Origin: Arion vulgaris | Lineage: Eukaryota; Mollusca; Gastropoda; Stylommatophora; Arionidae | Assembly (NCBI GenBank): GCA_020796225.1 | Contig: CM036758.1 | Location: 70,902,366-70,966,365, forward strand | Reading direction: 5' to 3' | DNA: 64,000 bases | Part shown: positions 30,801-39,608 of the stretch, one piece after another | Position numbering within the stretch: the first letter of the stretch is position 1 | How the letters are laid out: the number at the start of each line of letters is the position of its first letter | Made by a program: the position numbers and the translations under genes | Notes under the pieces: model-generated | Database searches by the model: none | What the model was told of the DNA's origin: nothing | The model's input: only the letters and a program-made list of their open reading frames with translations

Positions 30801-33800
30801 ACTGATAAAAAGGAAAGCAGGCCTTCATGCAAAAATCAGTCAGAAGCACCACATGAGGCACACTGACTTCGCCTGAATTCATAGCGGGTGAGCGCAAGAA
30901 GAACAAGTTGTCGATGTGGAGCGTTTGAAGAAGAACCAATCTTTGCGATCCGTGTGATTTGCGCAGAGAACATGAGTAAATTTTGCCCTGTTACAGACAG
31001 GATTTAATACAAGCATGTCCGAATTTCGACAAAAGTGTATGCATATTAATTATTTGCCATGACACAAATATGTACAAACTGTACAATTTTACAAAAAAGA
31101 AAAACCCCACTTTAAGGTCTCATATCTGGAGTTATAGTGTAACATGATATCAGATCTGATTGATAATAAGGAGGCAGTTAGAACTGACCCACACCATAAT
31201 ACATAAGTAATTTGGCTGTAATCAAAAGGAATTTTGAAGCTGAAATATTTGAGCTGCAAGTTAACTCTTTCCACGCTTTAAGCAGCACACTGCACCACGG
31301 CGGAAGTCCGTTGCACGCTTTAAGCCGCACACTGCGCCATAGAGTTGCTTCCTTATAAGAAGTCTTTCTAGTTTTACTTCTACTGTTTTACTTCTAATAC
31401 TTTTCAACCTTGTTATTCTATTGGGTTGTCCAGTTTTCTTCAATTTAGTATATAATAATATATATATGTTTATTTATTGAGAGTAGTTGGGATCGTAATT
31501 TAATTTTTTTTTTTTACTTCCTTGAATTAATTGCTTAAAAATTGAGGAAATAATTGGGCGTGGAAAGAGTTAAAATACTTATTTATTTAAAAGTTGTGTG
31601 CAATATTTTACTAATGGCTGCATACATCTAATAATAAACTAACCTCAATAATACAATTCCTTATACAGTAGCCAGCTTGTCTGAAGATCAAATTTGTTAA
31701 AAATATAAAAAATTGGTCTAAAGGCGAAGGATTGACTTCATTGCACCAGGGTTTTCCCATATGCTTCAATACCTGTTGGCAGAAATGTTGAGAGTGTTGC
31801 ACAAAGCAGAAACTCTGTAGCTTCTGCAACAATCCTAGGGTCTCTTGAAAAAATTGAACATGTGACTCAATTCGGATTTGAACCTACAACTTTCAGAATG
31901 ACAGGCAAACGCTGTAACCACTTCGCCATAGAGACCTTTGTAAAAAACCTATTTTCCTTTCAACTGTACCACAATCACCAGTGCCATATACCCCAGAAGT
32001 CGGAGAATGCATGCCTGTATGGCCTTGGTACACCGATAATAAAGAAAGCAGGCCTTCACACAAAAATCAGTCAGAAGCGCTATACCAGGTGTCCTGACTG
32101 CCAGAATTCAGAGCTCGTATAAAGAATATAAAAAGTAATTTGTATAGATTAGCCTTAGATAATGGATTACTTTATATGGAGATGAAGTATACTAAACATT
32201 ATCTGCATAATTTCAACCATAATAATTATAAATACTGCTACAAACAAAACAAATTTAGTTCAAAATAAAACAACAAATAAGATTTATGAGTCTAATGACG
32301 AACATGAAGGAGAAGCTACCCCAAGTGTTCTTACAATTCAGAAAGTTACTATACCTGAAGTTTCAGTTGACTAGTTAACAGTGCACCAGCCAGATTTGTA
32401 ACATCACCACCAGCCCACTGAAGCAGTAACAAGAAGGAAACACCAGCAAGACCATCAATGTTCCTGAAATTCTTTATCACTTGGCTATGAGAAAAAAATA
32501 AAAGCTATTTAGAATGATTGTCTTTGTAGTTCTGCATTTCTTCAGATATATATCTCAAGTGTTTAGTCTTAAGTGTTTTCAGAGTAAAACAATTGCCAAT
32601 TGACCGACCGCCTGTAAAGATTAAAAAAGGCCATATAGTCTTAATGTAATTGACATAAAGAGAATAAAATATAACAAAAGTATGGAATTGGTTTGTGTTT
32701 CAGTTCAGTCATTATTATGATTGATTGGACCATCATCTTTGCACTTAGGTGAGTATGCTTGTGGAATGGGTGAACATCATTCAGAGATCCCATCTCAAGA
32801 AAACGACTTGGCTGTACACACCTGGACATGCTGGGTAACGAGCGTGCTGACTGTCTTGCAAACAATGTCCCGACGCAAGTGGGCAGAAGTATGGACAGAG
32901 CCTATATCAATGCGGTACGCTCTCAACTGTGTGACATAGACAGGTCTCAGACACTGGAACGAGTTCGAGAATTAGGCGTTAAGTTTGGACATGCCAGACA
33001 GTGTCGTCTTCGTGGTAGAGAGAAGATATAGTAATCAACTTCTCATGGGTACTGTGAGCAAATGGACTTTGGGAAATGAGCAAAGGGATGGCTGCTGCAA
33101 TGGAGGACAGAGCACGAATTGGAAATGCCCAATGGGCCATGACGTTGATCGCATAACACAACTTCGGTGAGTAACCATGTGTGCTCCAATCTCTTACTTA
33201 CACTGGTAGATCTCGGCTGCAGTGCACAAACTCTGTAGCACCCGAAGATCCCGATGTAATTTTGAAGACAGTGAAGGTATTTTTGTAGGAATTTTATTTT
33301 GAATCTTTTCTAAACTTTGCCTGTAAAACATTATTATGTGCCATTTGATAAGGATACATGGGTGATCATGGCTCCTCATCAAATATCTGTCTATCAGTTC
33401 GAATTTTGACATTTCTCCATGCCATGAAGTTAGGTTACCAAGAACTTTTATCCCTCTGTTGTTCAGAAGTTGAGACCAACCTCTATGCAAACATACCACA
33501 ACTCGGACAGACCTGTAAATTCACGGCCATGGCCTTAACTTGAAGGGCAAACTCTTAGATGACTGCTGGATAGGAAAGCTAAACTAAACTTTCCCTCAGA
33601 TGTAGTATGTCTCATTTCCCAGTAACATGGCTGGTTCTTACCATGTGTTCTAATTCTCTATTTGTCATGAATGAAAATCATGGCCTAACCTTTACAAGAC
33701 GTCACCATCAACCACAGTAAATGAGTTATTGATTTTCTAGGCACCACTTATGTGTTCAGTAGTTTGCCATTGCTTTCTGAACGGTGAGATCTATTTTTAC

Positions 33801-35347
33801 AGTTAGTAAAAATCCACAGGAACAAATTTGCTTCCAAATTGCCAGCAGCAGAGTTTCAACCAGGTACTCTTGGGTTATGATCAAGCTCACTACCGCAAAG
33901 CCACAGACACACAAATTTGCCATGACATGCTCAAAAAATGATAGTTTTATTTTAACTTGATAATAAGCTTTCTATGTGCATTGATCTCTTTCAACACATC
34001 CGCATTAGTTACTTGAGCAGTCCATGAAATTCTAAGCATTCTACTGTAAAAGTGTATCTCTGTAACCTCCAGAAATGTTGCTGTTTTGTTAGTGAACTGT
34101 CCACGACTTGTTTCAATACGTTAGTACTGGCTATAATCTAGCACTGAATAACTCTCCTTGCGTGGCCTATTCTGGTCTTTATTTCTGATTTACATCTTCC
34201 AACTAATGTTATCAGTCTGTTACAAACTACAGGGTGTTCAAGATAACTGCAGCCCCATTGACAAATCGAAAGTTGCCAGATAACCAATAGCGTTGTGTTT
34301 ATTTAATATTTAAACAGGTTCTGACTAGCTCGTCCTACGTCACATTTGTTCATCGCCCCTTCCCGCACTACAATTACACACCATCACACAGCCTTGACCT
34401 ATACTACGTCATAACTGAACCTTCTCATTTCCATACATATATGCCAGATTAGCTCCATTCATAGGCTGCTTTTAAGTTGAAGCACCCTGTATAATAGAAA
34501 TAGTTGATACAGTTTAATGAAGTAACCGTGAAACATATTACGGTGTTCCACATATCCTTAAAAAATACTCCACCAGAAATTTTGTAACAAATTCAAAACA
34601 AGTTACTTGAAACAAGAGTTTAAACTGGACAGTTAAACAGAAAATGTCTATGCACTAATAACACACATAAGTGGTCACTTCCATTCAGTTAGTCGGGAGT
34701 GCTACAGAGCACATACATAGTAGTTCTGGTGGTGATTCCAAATTTCTCCCTAAATCAGAAAGTCCTGATACAAGTTCTAAGCCTCATGACTGGATAATCA
34801 AGAGTACCGGAATTAAACATCAGCTTCTTCTTGCCTTCAACCGCTATGAATTCAGGCTGCCTGGTATGACGCTTCCGATTGATTTTTGCGTAAAGGCATG
34901 TTTTCTTTATTATCAGTGTCTCTGCCATATAGGCGTGCCCTCCAACTTCAGAGATAAACATCATCTTCTGATGCAAAAATCCAGTTCACTCCTGCGGAAG
35001 TATGTTGCATTCCTAAAATGTAGCTTCAATTATAAAGGACATTACAGTTTTTGTGTGAATTATTTTAATCAAATTTGCATATTAAGTATTTTTACTCCCA
35101 TATTCTAAATATAAAAAAATGAGGACTACAATATAAGAAGTACTTACGGTACACCAACTAACATCCACACAGCCAAAGAAATAAGACCCAAGTAAGCAGA
35201 CACTTGTTCTCGTGGAGAACTTACACAGTCACCAAACACTATCCATATCCAATGAACACCCAACGGACAACTGGTGATATTGCTGGCATTTTGTCCAACG
35301 TTATAGTCTGCAGCAAGCAGTGGTCCAAATCGAAAAAATTGTGGCAT
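24686..35347 (-). CDS. SLC66A1: lysosomal cationic amino-acid transporter, PQ-loop family (SLC66A1/PQLC2/LAAT-1-like)
   Basis: Six minus-strand coding exons join in frame: 35347-35148, 32484-32355, 30073-29971, 28413-28136, 27180-27094 and 24877-24686. Every junction has GT-AG and matching phase (2, 0, 1, 0, 0). The product is 329 residues, against about 290-310 usual in the family. Two glycosylation sites (N20, N23) precede 'CPLGVHWIW', a family hallmark. PQ-loop 1 is P67-Q68 in 'LVGVPQVIKNF'. 'LQWAGGDVTNLAGAL' and 'YFVLTDTVLLTQY' are the next helices. Exon 4 adds a long variable loop. PQ-loop 2 reads 'GSRLAQIYKN', with Ala in place of the usual Pro. 'TPWLVGSLGVVGLDCIVSF' is the last helix, and the protein stops five residues later with no dileucine tail. 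Family members export lysine, arginine and cystine-derived mixed disulphide from lysosomes. Confidence in the family is high; the last exon may be incomplete. Introns carry many SINEs and LINE pieces. Confidence 0.92.
24955..25110 (-). mobile_element. LINE-R 3' end fragment in intron 5
   Basis: Plus strand 'ttcctcttgtacctttatac', 'acatagggtctgcaagtaat' and 'gagaccgatatttcttgcct' match 59.34-59.47 kb. Confidence 0.75.
25363..25480 (-). mobile_element. Rep-F copy
   Basis: 'caaattcaggtgtagtcagg', 'gactgatttttgcttgaagg' and 'ctgacttcagaggttgttg' give the full block order of Rep-F in reverse. Confidence 0.72.
25481..26163. other. intronic spacer
   Basis: A minus frame at 25515-25715 ends at a GTGAGT but shows no known motif. 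The rest is unannotated. Confidence 0.3.
26168..26891 (-). mobile_element. piggyBac-type element with internal deletion
   Basis: TTAA at 26164-26167 and at 26892-26895 flank ends related as inverted repeats (CCCTTTGAACCC and, at the right end in reverse, CCTTGAACCCG). Inside is a minus-strand remnant of a transposase N-terminus. Length about 724 bp, so most of the transposase gene is gone. It lies in intron 5 of the SLC66A1-like gene in the same orientation. Confidence 0.55.
26468..26663 (-). pseudogene. piggyBac transposase N-terminal remnant
   Basis: The frame reads 'RITTEQAVELLLNDSEEELD', then an acidic run 'YDYSDNEIESESDN'. An acidic N-terminus with 'EEALELL..SDDE'-like spacing is typical of piggyBac-derived (PGBD) proteins. 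The presumed start codon is ATA and not ATG. The frame closes after about 64 codons, before the catalytic DDD domain. Family call is by pattern only. Confidence 0.5.
27094..27180 (-). CDS. SLC66A1: SLC66A1-like coding exon 5
   Basis: 87 bp, phase 0 at both ends. Acceptor TTTTCACAG|GACAGAG, donor AAAAAT|GTAAGTG. Encodes 'GYVIGILSSIFYLGSRLAQI', the second PQ-loop with A261-Q262. Confidence 0.93.
27235..27590 (+). mobile_element. LINE-T: RTE-like C-terminal fragment
   Basis: Frame reads 'GGGSWRRKARTWGEIWKRIA' and 'LDRTLKTLVW', matching the W-R-R...W-x-E...D-R end of RTE-like ORFs. Confidence 0.65.
27768..27950 (-). mobile_element. LINE-N 3' end (H type)
   Basis: Plus 'atcatcattgcacttcggtg' and 'gaagatctcagcggcagtgc'. 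On minus it gives 'THRSAMM' preceding the end, like LINE-N1 'SARSAM'. Same repeat at 30165 and 32715/33161. Confidence 0.6.
27951..28080 (+). mobile_element. LINE-R 3' end fragment
   Basis: 'agcaagttgcccaggacgga', 'tggagaaattacttgcagac' and 'cgagaggaata' are the sense counterpart of the 59.35-59.47 kb end. Confidence 0.72.
28136..28413 (-). CDS. SLC66A1: SLC66A1-like coding exon 4
   Basis: 278 bp. Acceptor TATGACAG|CTGCAG, donor GGCAT|GTAAGT. Starts with helix 'PRLILCLMGLAAFSHG', then a hydrophilic loop longer than in the human protein. Confidence 0.85.
28606..28732 (-). mobile_element. Rep-F copy in intron 3
   Basis: 'gctatgaattcaggtgcagt', 'cttatttttgcatgcaggct' and 'acttcagcttcagaggta' follow the family order. 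Confidence 0.75.
28840..29155 (-). mobile_element. LINE-P4: C-terminal domain
   Basis: On minus: 'TGHNKLNRHLHRLKLVPSPT', then 'KEHWPTETDIHTKLFG', close to LINE-P1 'IGHNRLNKHLHRLRLSPTP' and 'CWPYNTTLHSKLHG'. The Cys-His part is altered by a small tandem duplication at 29048-29106. Confidence 0.85.
29048..29106. repeat. two-unit tandem repeat (30 bp) inside LINE-P4
   Basis: 'gggtgatggaactagtttta' occurs twice in a row. Confidence 0.9.
29175..29405 (-). mobile_element. SINE-E copy 3
   Basis: Antisense A-box-like head 'atggccaagtggttaagacg' at the right end. Body 'ggattgttgcgggagctaca'. The B-box position is decayed. Confidence 0.8.
29406..29960. other. AT-rich intronic DNA
   Basis: No recognised element. 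Confidence 0.4.
29971..30073 (-). CDS. SLC66A1: SLC66A1-like coding exon 3
   Basis: 103 bp. Acceptor CATATTTCAG|ATCTATC, donor AAGAG|GTAATG. Encodes helix 'YLACYFVLTDTVLLTQYVIF' followed by a basic stretch 'RRRKRREEEL' on the cytosolic side. Confidence 0.92.
30165..30360 (-). mobile_element. LINE-N 3' end (H type), copy 2
   Basis: On minus the frame reads 'WSHMVTHRSAMMIVQSIS'. Nearly the same DNA as at 27768. Confidence 0.62.
30526..30933 (+). mobile_element. SINE-B copy 3, split by Rep-F
   Basis: SINE-B order is intact on both sides of 30760-30901. TSD aaccartctttg at 30514-30525 and 30934-30945 (11 of 12). Confidence 0.85.
30760..30901 (+). mobile_element. Rep-F copy 4 with TSD
   Basis: A 142-bp unit from 'atttccgaagtcagagaagg' to 'cgggtgagcgcaagaag'. 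TSD aacaagtkgtc at 30749-30759 and 30902-30912 (10 of 11). This copy defines both ends of Rep-F. Confidence 0.88.
31265..31569. mobile_element. piggyBac-type MITE
   Basis: TTAA at 31261-31264 and 31570-31573 flank perfect 12-bp inverted ends CTCTTTCCACGC / GCGTGGAAAGAG. The left part has two copies of 'cacgctttaagc' with 'gcacactgc'. No transposase. 305 bp. Confidence 0.85.
31712..31945 (-). mobile_element. SINE-E copy 4
   Basis: The clearest SINE-E copy. On minus the head 'atggcgaagtggttacagcg' (A box) and 'gtaggttcaaatccgaat' (B box) are 35-40 nt apart, as in a tRNA. Then 'aggattgttgcagaagctac', ending 'gtcaatccttcgcctttaga'. Confidence 0.85.
31975..32120 (+). mobile_element. Rep-F copy 5
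   Basis: 'cagaagtcggagaatgcatg', 'aatcagtcagaagcgctata' and 'tgactgccagaattcagagc'. The tail is decayed. Confidence 0.78.
32355..32484 (-). CDS. SLC66A1: SLC66A1-like coding exon 2
   Basis: 130 bp. Acceptor TTCTCATAG|CCAAGTG, donor CTTCAG|GTATAG. Completes the first PQ motif and encodes 'GLAGVSFLLLLQWAGGDVTN'. Confidence 0.92.
32710..32755 (-). mobile_element. LINE-N 3' end (H type), copy 3, split by LINE-N2 (left part)
   Basis: 'gattgattggaccatcatct' and 'cacttaggtgagta' end at the inserted LINE. The rest resumes at 33161. Confidence 0.65.
32756..33160 (+). mobile_element. LINE-N2: RNase H end of an I/Nimb-like LINE
   Basis: Reads 'HLDMLGNERADCLAN' (with the Asn and last Asp of RNase H), then 'VRELGVKFGHARQCRLRGRE'. 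5'-truncated to 405 bp. TSD acttmggtgagta at 32743-32755 and 33161-33173 (12 of 13). The same sequence, antisense, is at 50.65-51.1 kb. Confidence 0.85.
33161..33510 (-). mobile_element. LINE-N 3' end (H type), copy 3 (right part)
   Basis: 'cttcggtgagtaaccatgtg' and 'tagatctcggctgcagtgca' continue 32755. The homology fades beyond about 33320. Confidence 0.55.
33664..33922 (-). mobile_element. SINE-K copy 2
   Basis: Parallel to 8206-8455 throughout: 'ctaggcaccacttatgtgtt', 'gccattgctttctgaacggt', then the antisense tRNA-like head at the right. Confidence 0.78.
33923..34229. other. intronic spacer
   Basis: A weak RTE-like trace near 34.0-34.2 kb only. Confidence 0.3.
34230..34489. mobile_element. 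TA-flanked MITE (Tc1/mariner-type)
   Basis: Ends CAGGGTGTTCAA and, inverted, CAGGGTGCTTCAA, next to TA on each side. 260 bp, no ORF. TA target and CAGGGTG-type ends fit a Tc1/mariner-derived MITE. The superfamily is inferred. Confidence 0.75.
34829..34954 (-). mobile_element. Rep-F copy 6 with TSD
   Basis: 126-bp unit. TSD taaacatcakcttct at 34814-34828 and 34955-34969 (14 of 15). On minus it ends 'ggttgaaggcaagaag'. Confidence 0.85.
35148..35347 (-). CDS. SLC66A1: SLC66A1-like coding exon 1
   Basis: Residues 1-66 plus two bases. Start ATG in context aaaATGC. Donor GTACC|GTAAGT. An acceptor TTTCAG at 35525-35530 implies that 177 bp of 5' untranslated sequence belongs to the same exon. Confidence 0.88.
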
Positions 35348-35385
35348 TTTACCCTTTCTTAAAACAAATATGAATACAATGGAAT

Positions 35386-35508
35386 CTATATTCTGATGTT
35401 GTTAATGCTGTTTAAAACACTGTCACTCTTATAGGCTGTAAAGAAATCACCAACAGCAACCACCACAAATAACTGGACTTGACAATCTCCTACATATTTT
35501 TCCACCAT
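35386..35508 (-). promoter_or_regulatory. upstream ORF in the SLC66A1-like 5' leader
   Basis: A 40-codon ORF lies between the acceptor at 35525 and the main ATG and ends 38 bp before it. It reads 'MVEKYVGDCQVQLFVVVAVG' at its start. If this leader is in the mRNA, the uORF could limit translation of the transporter. I did not test conservation. Confidence 0.4.
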
Positions 35509-35530
35509 ATTGAATGAATGAGATCTGAAA

Positions 35531-35995
35531 TGATAAAATTGAAAAAAAAGTAATAACAAAATATTTCATAAAAAAACATACAAATTTAATTCTAATAAGA
35601 ATCAATTATATAAAAAATGAAAATGTCTTCCAGCTGTTGCTGACAAAAAGGGAATGAAGTGCCTGTCACTTTCCAGTACTAGACCCAAGTATGCAGGATG
35701 GCAAATTCCTTTCCTCACTTGTGGAATGTTGGGTGCAAAATAAGGGTGTGAGAAATGAACATACAATACTTCTGTATCTGATACGAAAGTGAATGTTCTA
35801 AGAATTGAGAAAATCCACATATCACAATTATTGAAAAGCAAAAGTAAATAAAGCTTCACAATTTAAATACTAACATTTGTTTGAACAAGTACAACTGCTA
35901 CTGTCATTACGACTGTTAGAAAAGGAAAATAATTCAACATATATATATATATAAATAATTTTGGTCAATGTATTATTATTATGTTGTTATACCAT
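35531..35995. other. intronic, unannotated
   Basis: A minus frame at 35602-35859 is long for AT-rich DNA but shows no known motif. Confidence 0.3.
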
Positions 35996-35999
35996 AAGA

Positions 36000-36475
36000 T
36001 TGATTATTATTCTTTTGTCGTCACACTGCTACCAGGTTGTTGCCCAGTGTTGTGGTTTTCTGTTTTGTCTTGCGTTTATCTGGTGGCTTGGGCGATTGTT
36101 TTTTTGCTCTTTGACAGGATTCTGCTACGCCATCTAACCATCTTTTCGTGGTCTTCCTCTGGCCTTCTTTCCTGATGTTCTGTTGTAGAAGACTTTGTAT
36201 ACTGTGGAGTTTGGATGCATTCTTATTAAGTGACCAAACCACTCCATTCTTTGTTTCTCAATGTAATTCAAGCAAGGTTCTGTGCCAACTTTCTTATGCT
36301 GATGTTGGTGACCCTGTCTTTTCTGGTGTTGTTGGTAACTTTACGCAGGCAGCGCATTTCACATGTAGTTATTTTTGTGACTGCTCTTTGCTCATGTCTG
36401 GCTCTGGTAACACAAAGTACGTATGAAAATGCAGTTGATCATCTGTTGTTTAGCTGTCAGTTAAATTTTTGGGTG
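36000..36475 (-). mobile_element. LINE-Q: RTE-like C-terminal region
   Basis: On minus across frameshifts: 'KKVGTEPCLNYIEKQR', 'WFGHLIRMHPNSTVYKVF', 'ARGRPRK' and a final 'RQDKTENHNTGQQPG'. It is the uninterrupted reference for the split copy at 676-4175. Confidence 0.85.
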
Positions 36476-36534
36476 CCTTAACAATGGGGATAGCTGGTAG
36501 ATAAGATTGATTAATTACACTAAAACTGAAAGAT

Positions 36535-36770
36535 GGTGGGGTCCCTCTGACTGTGGCAAAGTAGTTTTGTCTTGCATTCTGAAGATTATGTGTTTGAATG
36601 CAGATCGCATTGTTCAAGTCACGAGTGCATTTTTTCTAGAGCTCCCGTAGGATTATTGTTAGAGCGACAGAGTTCATGCAATAATCTATGTAGGTGGCAT
36701 ACCATTTATGTGGAGAGTGACCAAACCATATGGGGAAATCAGTTGCATAGGTAAATTCTTTGCCATTAGA
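36535..36770 (+). mobile_element. SINE-E copy 5
   Basis: Sense copy: 'ctgtggcaaagtagttttgt' (decayed A box), 'tgtgtttgaatgcagatc' (B-box position), then 'cgtaggattattgttagagc' and a decayed end 'atatggggaaatcagttgca'. Confidence 0.65.
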
Positions 36771-36899
36771 ATCATTTCTAAAGTGAAACAATAGTACATC
36801 AAGAAACTATTGGTTAGTGACTAACAGAACTGACTTTACTGCACGGTAGATAGATTAGTAAGTATTCAGTCTATATTTTAACAGATTATAAAGGGTATA

Positions 36900-37560
36900 T
36901 ACACACTGATGATTTCTTGCTAGTTCTTATCCATTCTCTCAAGTGTCCATTGCTATCCACTGTATCGGAGTAACATTGCTCTTTGTGGCGCACTGTCTGT
37001 TGGTAATCTGCTTATGTGGCAGAACCCTTTAATTTGTAGTTTCTTGATGAAGTTCAGTATTGATGTTGTACCCACTCTTTCCCTGACAAATTATAAATGT
37101 CCGAATTACGTTATTGTTTCCTTATTTTCCATAATTTTCATCCTTGTTGTGCGTAAAGATTCATCTTAAGCTCTGTAACAATATTTTGTCTGCTTGTTTT
37201 GTTGTGCTCCTGGTCCACATAGAACAACTGGTCTTAAGTTTTTTATATTGATATGATAAGCAATCTTGGTATTATGGAACAAACACTTGAATTTTAGCAG
37301 GTGTTCTAGGGCAAAGTATACCTAATCTAATAGTAATTGCAATATGCTTTTCTAGACTTTATTTCTTATCTTATTGTGTTGAAGCTATAGAAGTTTGTGC
37401 CCAAGTACTTAAATGTTTCTGTTCTTTTAACTTTCATATATCTACTTGTATGAATTCAGCTTCCTTTTTTGTTATGTAACATTGTGTAAATTACTTATTT
37501 GATTCTGTCTTTTTGATATTCAGTTTCATTTGTTTCTGCTGATTCCATTTAAGTGTGTGA
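36900..37560 (-). mobile_element. LINE-Q: RTE-like fragment, minus half of a head-to-head pair
   Basis: On minus: 'LNIKKTE', 'HLSTWAQTS', and 'SGYNINTELHQETTN', the same order as on plus at 37565-38360. Many stops. Confidence 0.65.
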
Positions 37561-37564
37561 ATGT

Positions 37565-38360
37565 TCTCAAGGTTTCTTGATTATCTCATTATACCAATGT
37601 CGCGCATCATCATGCCGACGATCATGCAATCGTATCAACAACAGAAGAATAACTACAGCAACACATTAACATACAATGAATGCAATATGAGAGTAAACAT
37701 TGACTTTGACAAAACCGAAGTAATGACATTCACTAGAGAGGAAAAACACTACCAATATTTCTGATTATTGCCCATTAAAACAACTCAAAGGCTTTACATA
37801 CCTAGAGAGCATTTTTTCAGCAAATGGAAAAATAACTAACAAAATGCAACAAAACATCAAATAATAGGCCAAATGGCGCCAATTTTAATGCAAACATGTC
37901 ACCATAAACACAAAAAGAGCAATGTTCAACACAATCTTTCTTTCCACATTATGCTATCAGTGTCAAACCTGGACGCTGACACCAAATAATAGAAGAAAAC
38001 TAGTCCAGACAGAGATGAAATGTCTACGCAGAATGTTAGAAGTAATAAGAAGGGACTGGTTGAGAAATTCAGGAATCAGGAAAAAAGTGGGTACAACATC
38101 AGTACTGTACTTCATCAAGAAATAACAAATTAAATTGATTGGCCCACATAATCAGATAACGAACAGACAGTGCACCTCAAAGAGCAATGTTGCTCCGATA
38201 CAATGGATACAAAGCAAAAGACGGACCGTAGAGATAACAGAGATGACGAAAGACACTTTGAAAGGCACACAAAAGCTAGTTCTTTCTAGAAATTTCTTAT
38301 CCTGACACTGTGAGACAAAACAGGATTGGAGAAAAGAAAGACCAATGTCATAGCTAAACA
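37565..38360 (+). mobile_element. LINE-Q: RTE-like fragment, plus half
   Basis: 'MRVNIDFDKTEVMTFTREE', 'CQTWTLTPNNRRKLVQTEMK', 'CLRRMLEVIRRDWLRNSGIR' and 'KKVGTTSVLYFIKK' appear in order. This is the C-terminal third of an RTE-like ORF with stops and shifts. Confidence 0.82.
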
Positions 38361-38949
38361 AGTAGTAGTAAAGTACAACTTACAAGTGTTCCTGTTTCTT
38401 CTTTAATTATACTGTATTCTATTCTATAACACCTTATTCCTCAGTTGATGTGTACCATCCTTATTATTTTCTCCACTGTGCTTATAGGGCTTATATACTT
38501 AACTTATGCCTACTACTGCTATGTCACATGTGTAGTGTAGTGACTGTTACAATAACAAAGGACTGAGGACAACAAGGTCAGTTAGATCAATAGATTAGAA
38601 CTATTAGTAACTGATTCAGTTCTATAATATAATATAGTATTATATGTAATGAGTATTATTCAACAAAACTTGACCGAACACTGAAACTGTGAGTGTACTA
38701 GTGCTGTGGTCCACTGTGGAGTGTGAGTAACAGGCCAATTATTCACATGCAGTTCATCATATGACAGGACCATCATGTGATCCTTCATTTAACCATCAAT
38801 GTTGATTCATGTATGTGGGCTATTAAAACAGATACACGATAGTCTGTCATTGGTGTCATCGATGTTTGTATTTTTGTTGTTGTTGCTACTTTTGAATAGT
38901 AAAGAAGTAGTACATTTTGATTTTGTGCTCATTACTGACATTACTTAAT
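38361..38949. other. unannotated AT-rich DNA
   Basis: No recognised feature. Confidence 0.35.
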
Positions 38950-38955
38950 ACTTAC

Positions 38956-39060
38956 GTTTCGCGGAAATCACGCGCGTTAATCATTGAATGTAACGTTGTG
39001 ATCAACAATTATTATTGACGCATTTTGGCAGATAGCAGTCTGCTACATTTGAGAGCAGGA
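38956..39060 (-). promoter_or_regulatory. candidate first (non-coding) exon and promoter of the SLC66A1-like gene
   Basis: A strong donor GCGAAAC|GTAAGT lies on minus at 38955/38956, behind the only CpG-dense patch nearby ('ttcgcggaaatcacgcgcg'). It could splice to the acceptor at 35525. The start of transcription is not defined. Confidence 0.4.
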
Positions 39061-39108
39061 TATCAAGTACACATGTTAAACAACAATTACAATGAAGATA
39101 TGTATTAC

Positions 39109-39294
39109 CTGTTTTATTAGAAATATAACATACAAATTATTAGTGTGAATTAGCAATACTAAATTTACTCCAAGACACATCAGGAAGATCCCATGACCCG
39201 GAAGTAAACCAACTTTACCGAATATTGCCGAAGTATCTCCATCAGGTATATTGTAATGGCCATATTGAAAAATAAGCTGACAATCTTTAGCCAT
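39109..39294 (-). CDS. candidate alternative first exon (ORF ending at a donor)
   Basis: ATG-started frame 'MAKDCQLIFQYGHYNIPDGD' with a hydrophobic stretch, ending AAACAG|GTAATA. Joining it to the acceptor at 35525 hits a stop after 25 codons, so it cannot extend the transporter. It may be a leader ORF or chance. Confidence 0.25.
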
Positions 39295-39464
39295 CTTATG
39301 TTGAAAAATGTATGCTCCGTTATTTATGTTGCATAAATATTATAGTCCGTCAACGGACAGCATGGTAGTATATTTATTTATTATTTATTTGCAGGAGAAT
39401 GTCTTCAAAAACAAGCATCTAAAACCCGTCCCGGTAGAGGACTCGTATCAGAGAAATTTATGAA

Positions 39465-39608
39465 ATGACATCAAGAGGAAATCAATCAGTATCACCTCCG
39501 GCTCAAATACCTCAACAGAGACATGTAAAGTATCCTCTTTCTAGATCACTGACATTGTATGTTCATTTTGCCAGTGTTGTTATATGCGAATTTTCATTAA
39601 TTGTAGTC
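39465..39608 (+). CDS. candidate divergent first coding exon
   Basis: ATG in context gaaATGA opens 'MTSRGNQSVSPPAQIPQQRH' followed by a hydrophobic stretch 'TLYVHFASVVICEFSLIVV'. A donor-like CAT|GTAAAG lies inside. It would be transcribed away from the SLC66A1-like gene. No later exon was found, and the family is unknown. Confidence 0.25.

Larger units (their letters stand above)
30485..30985 (-). mobile_element. SINE-A fragment, split by SINE-B
   Basis: Outer parts 30485-30525 and 30934-30985 are the SINE-A 3' half read on plus as 'gcattcgttcttatcaacca' and, after the break, 'tgcgcagagaacatg'. It is the oldest level of a three-level nest. Confidence 0.6.

Noticed and set aside
34671..35108. 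145-codon plus ORF
   Set aside because: It crosses the Rep-F copy at 34829-34954 and its TSD, and lies antisense in an intron of the transporter gene.
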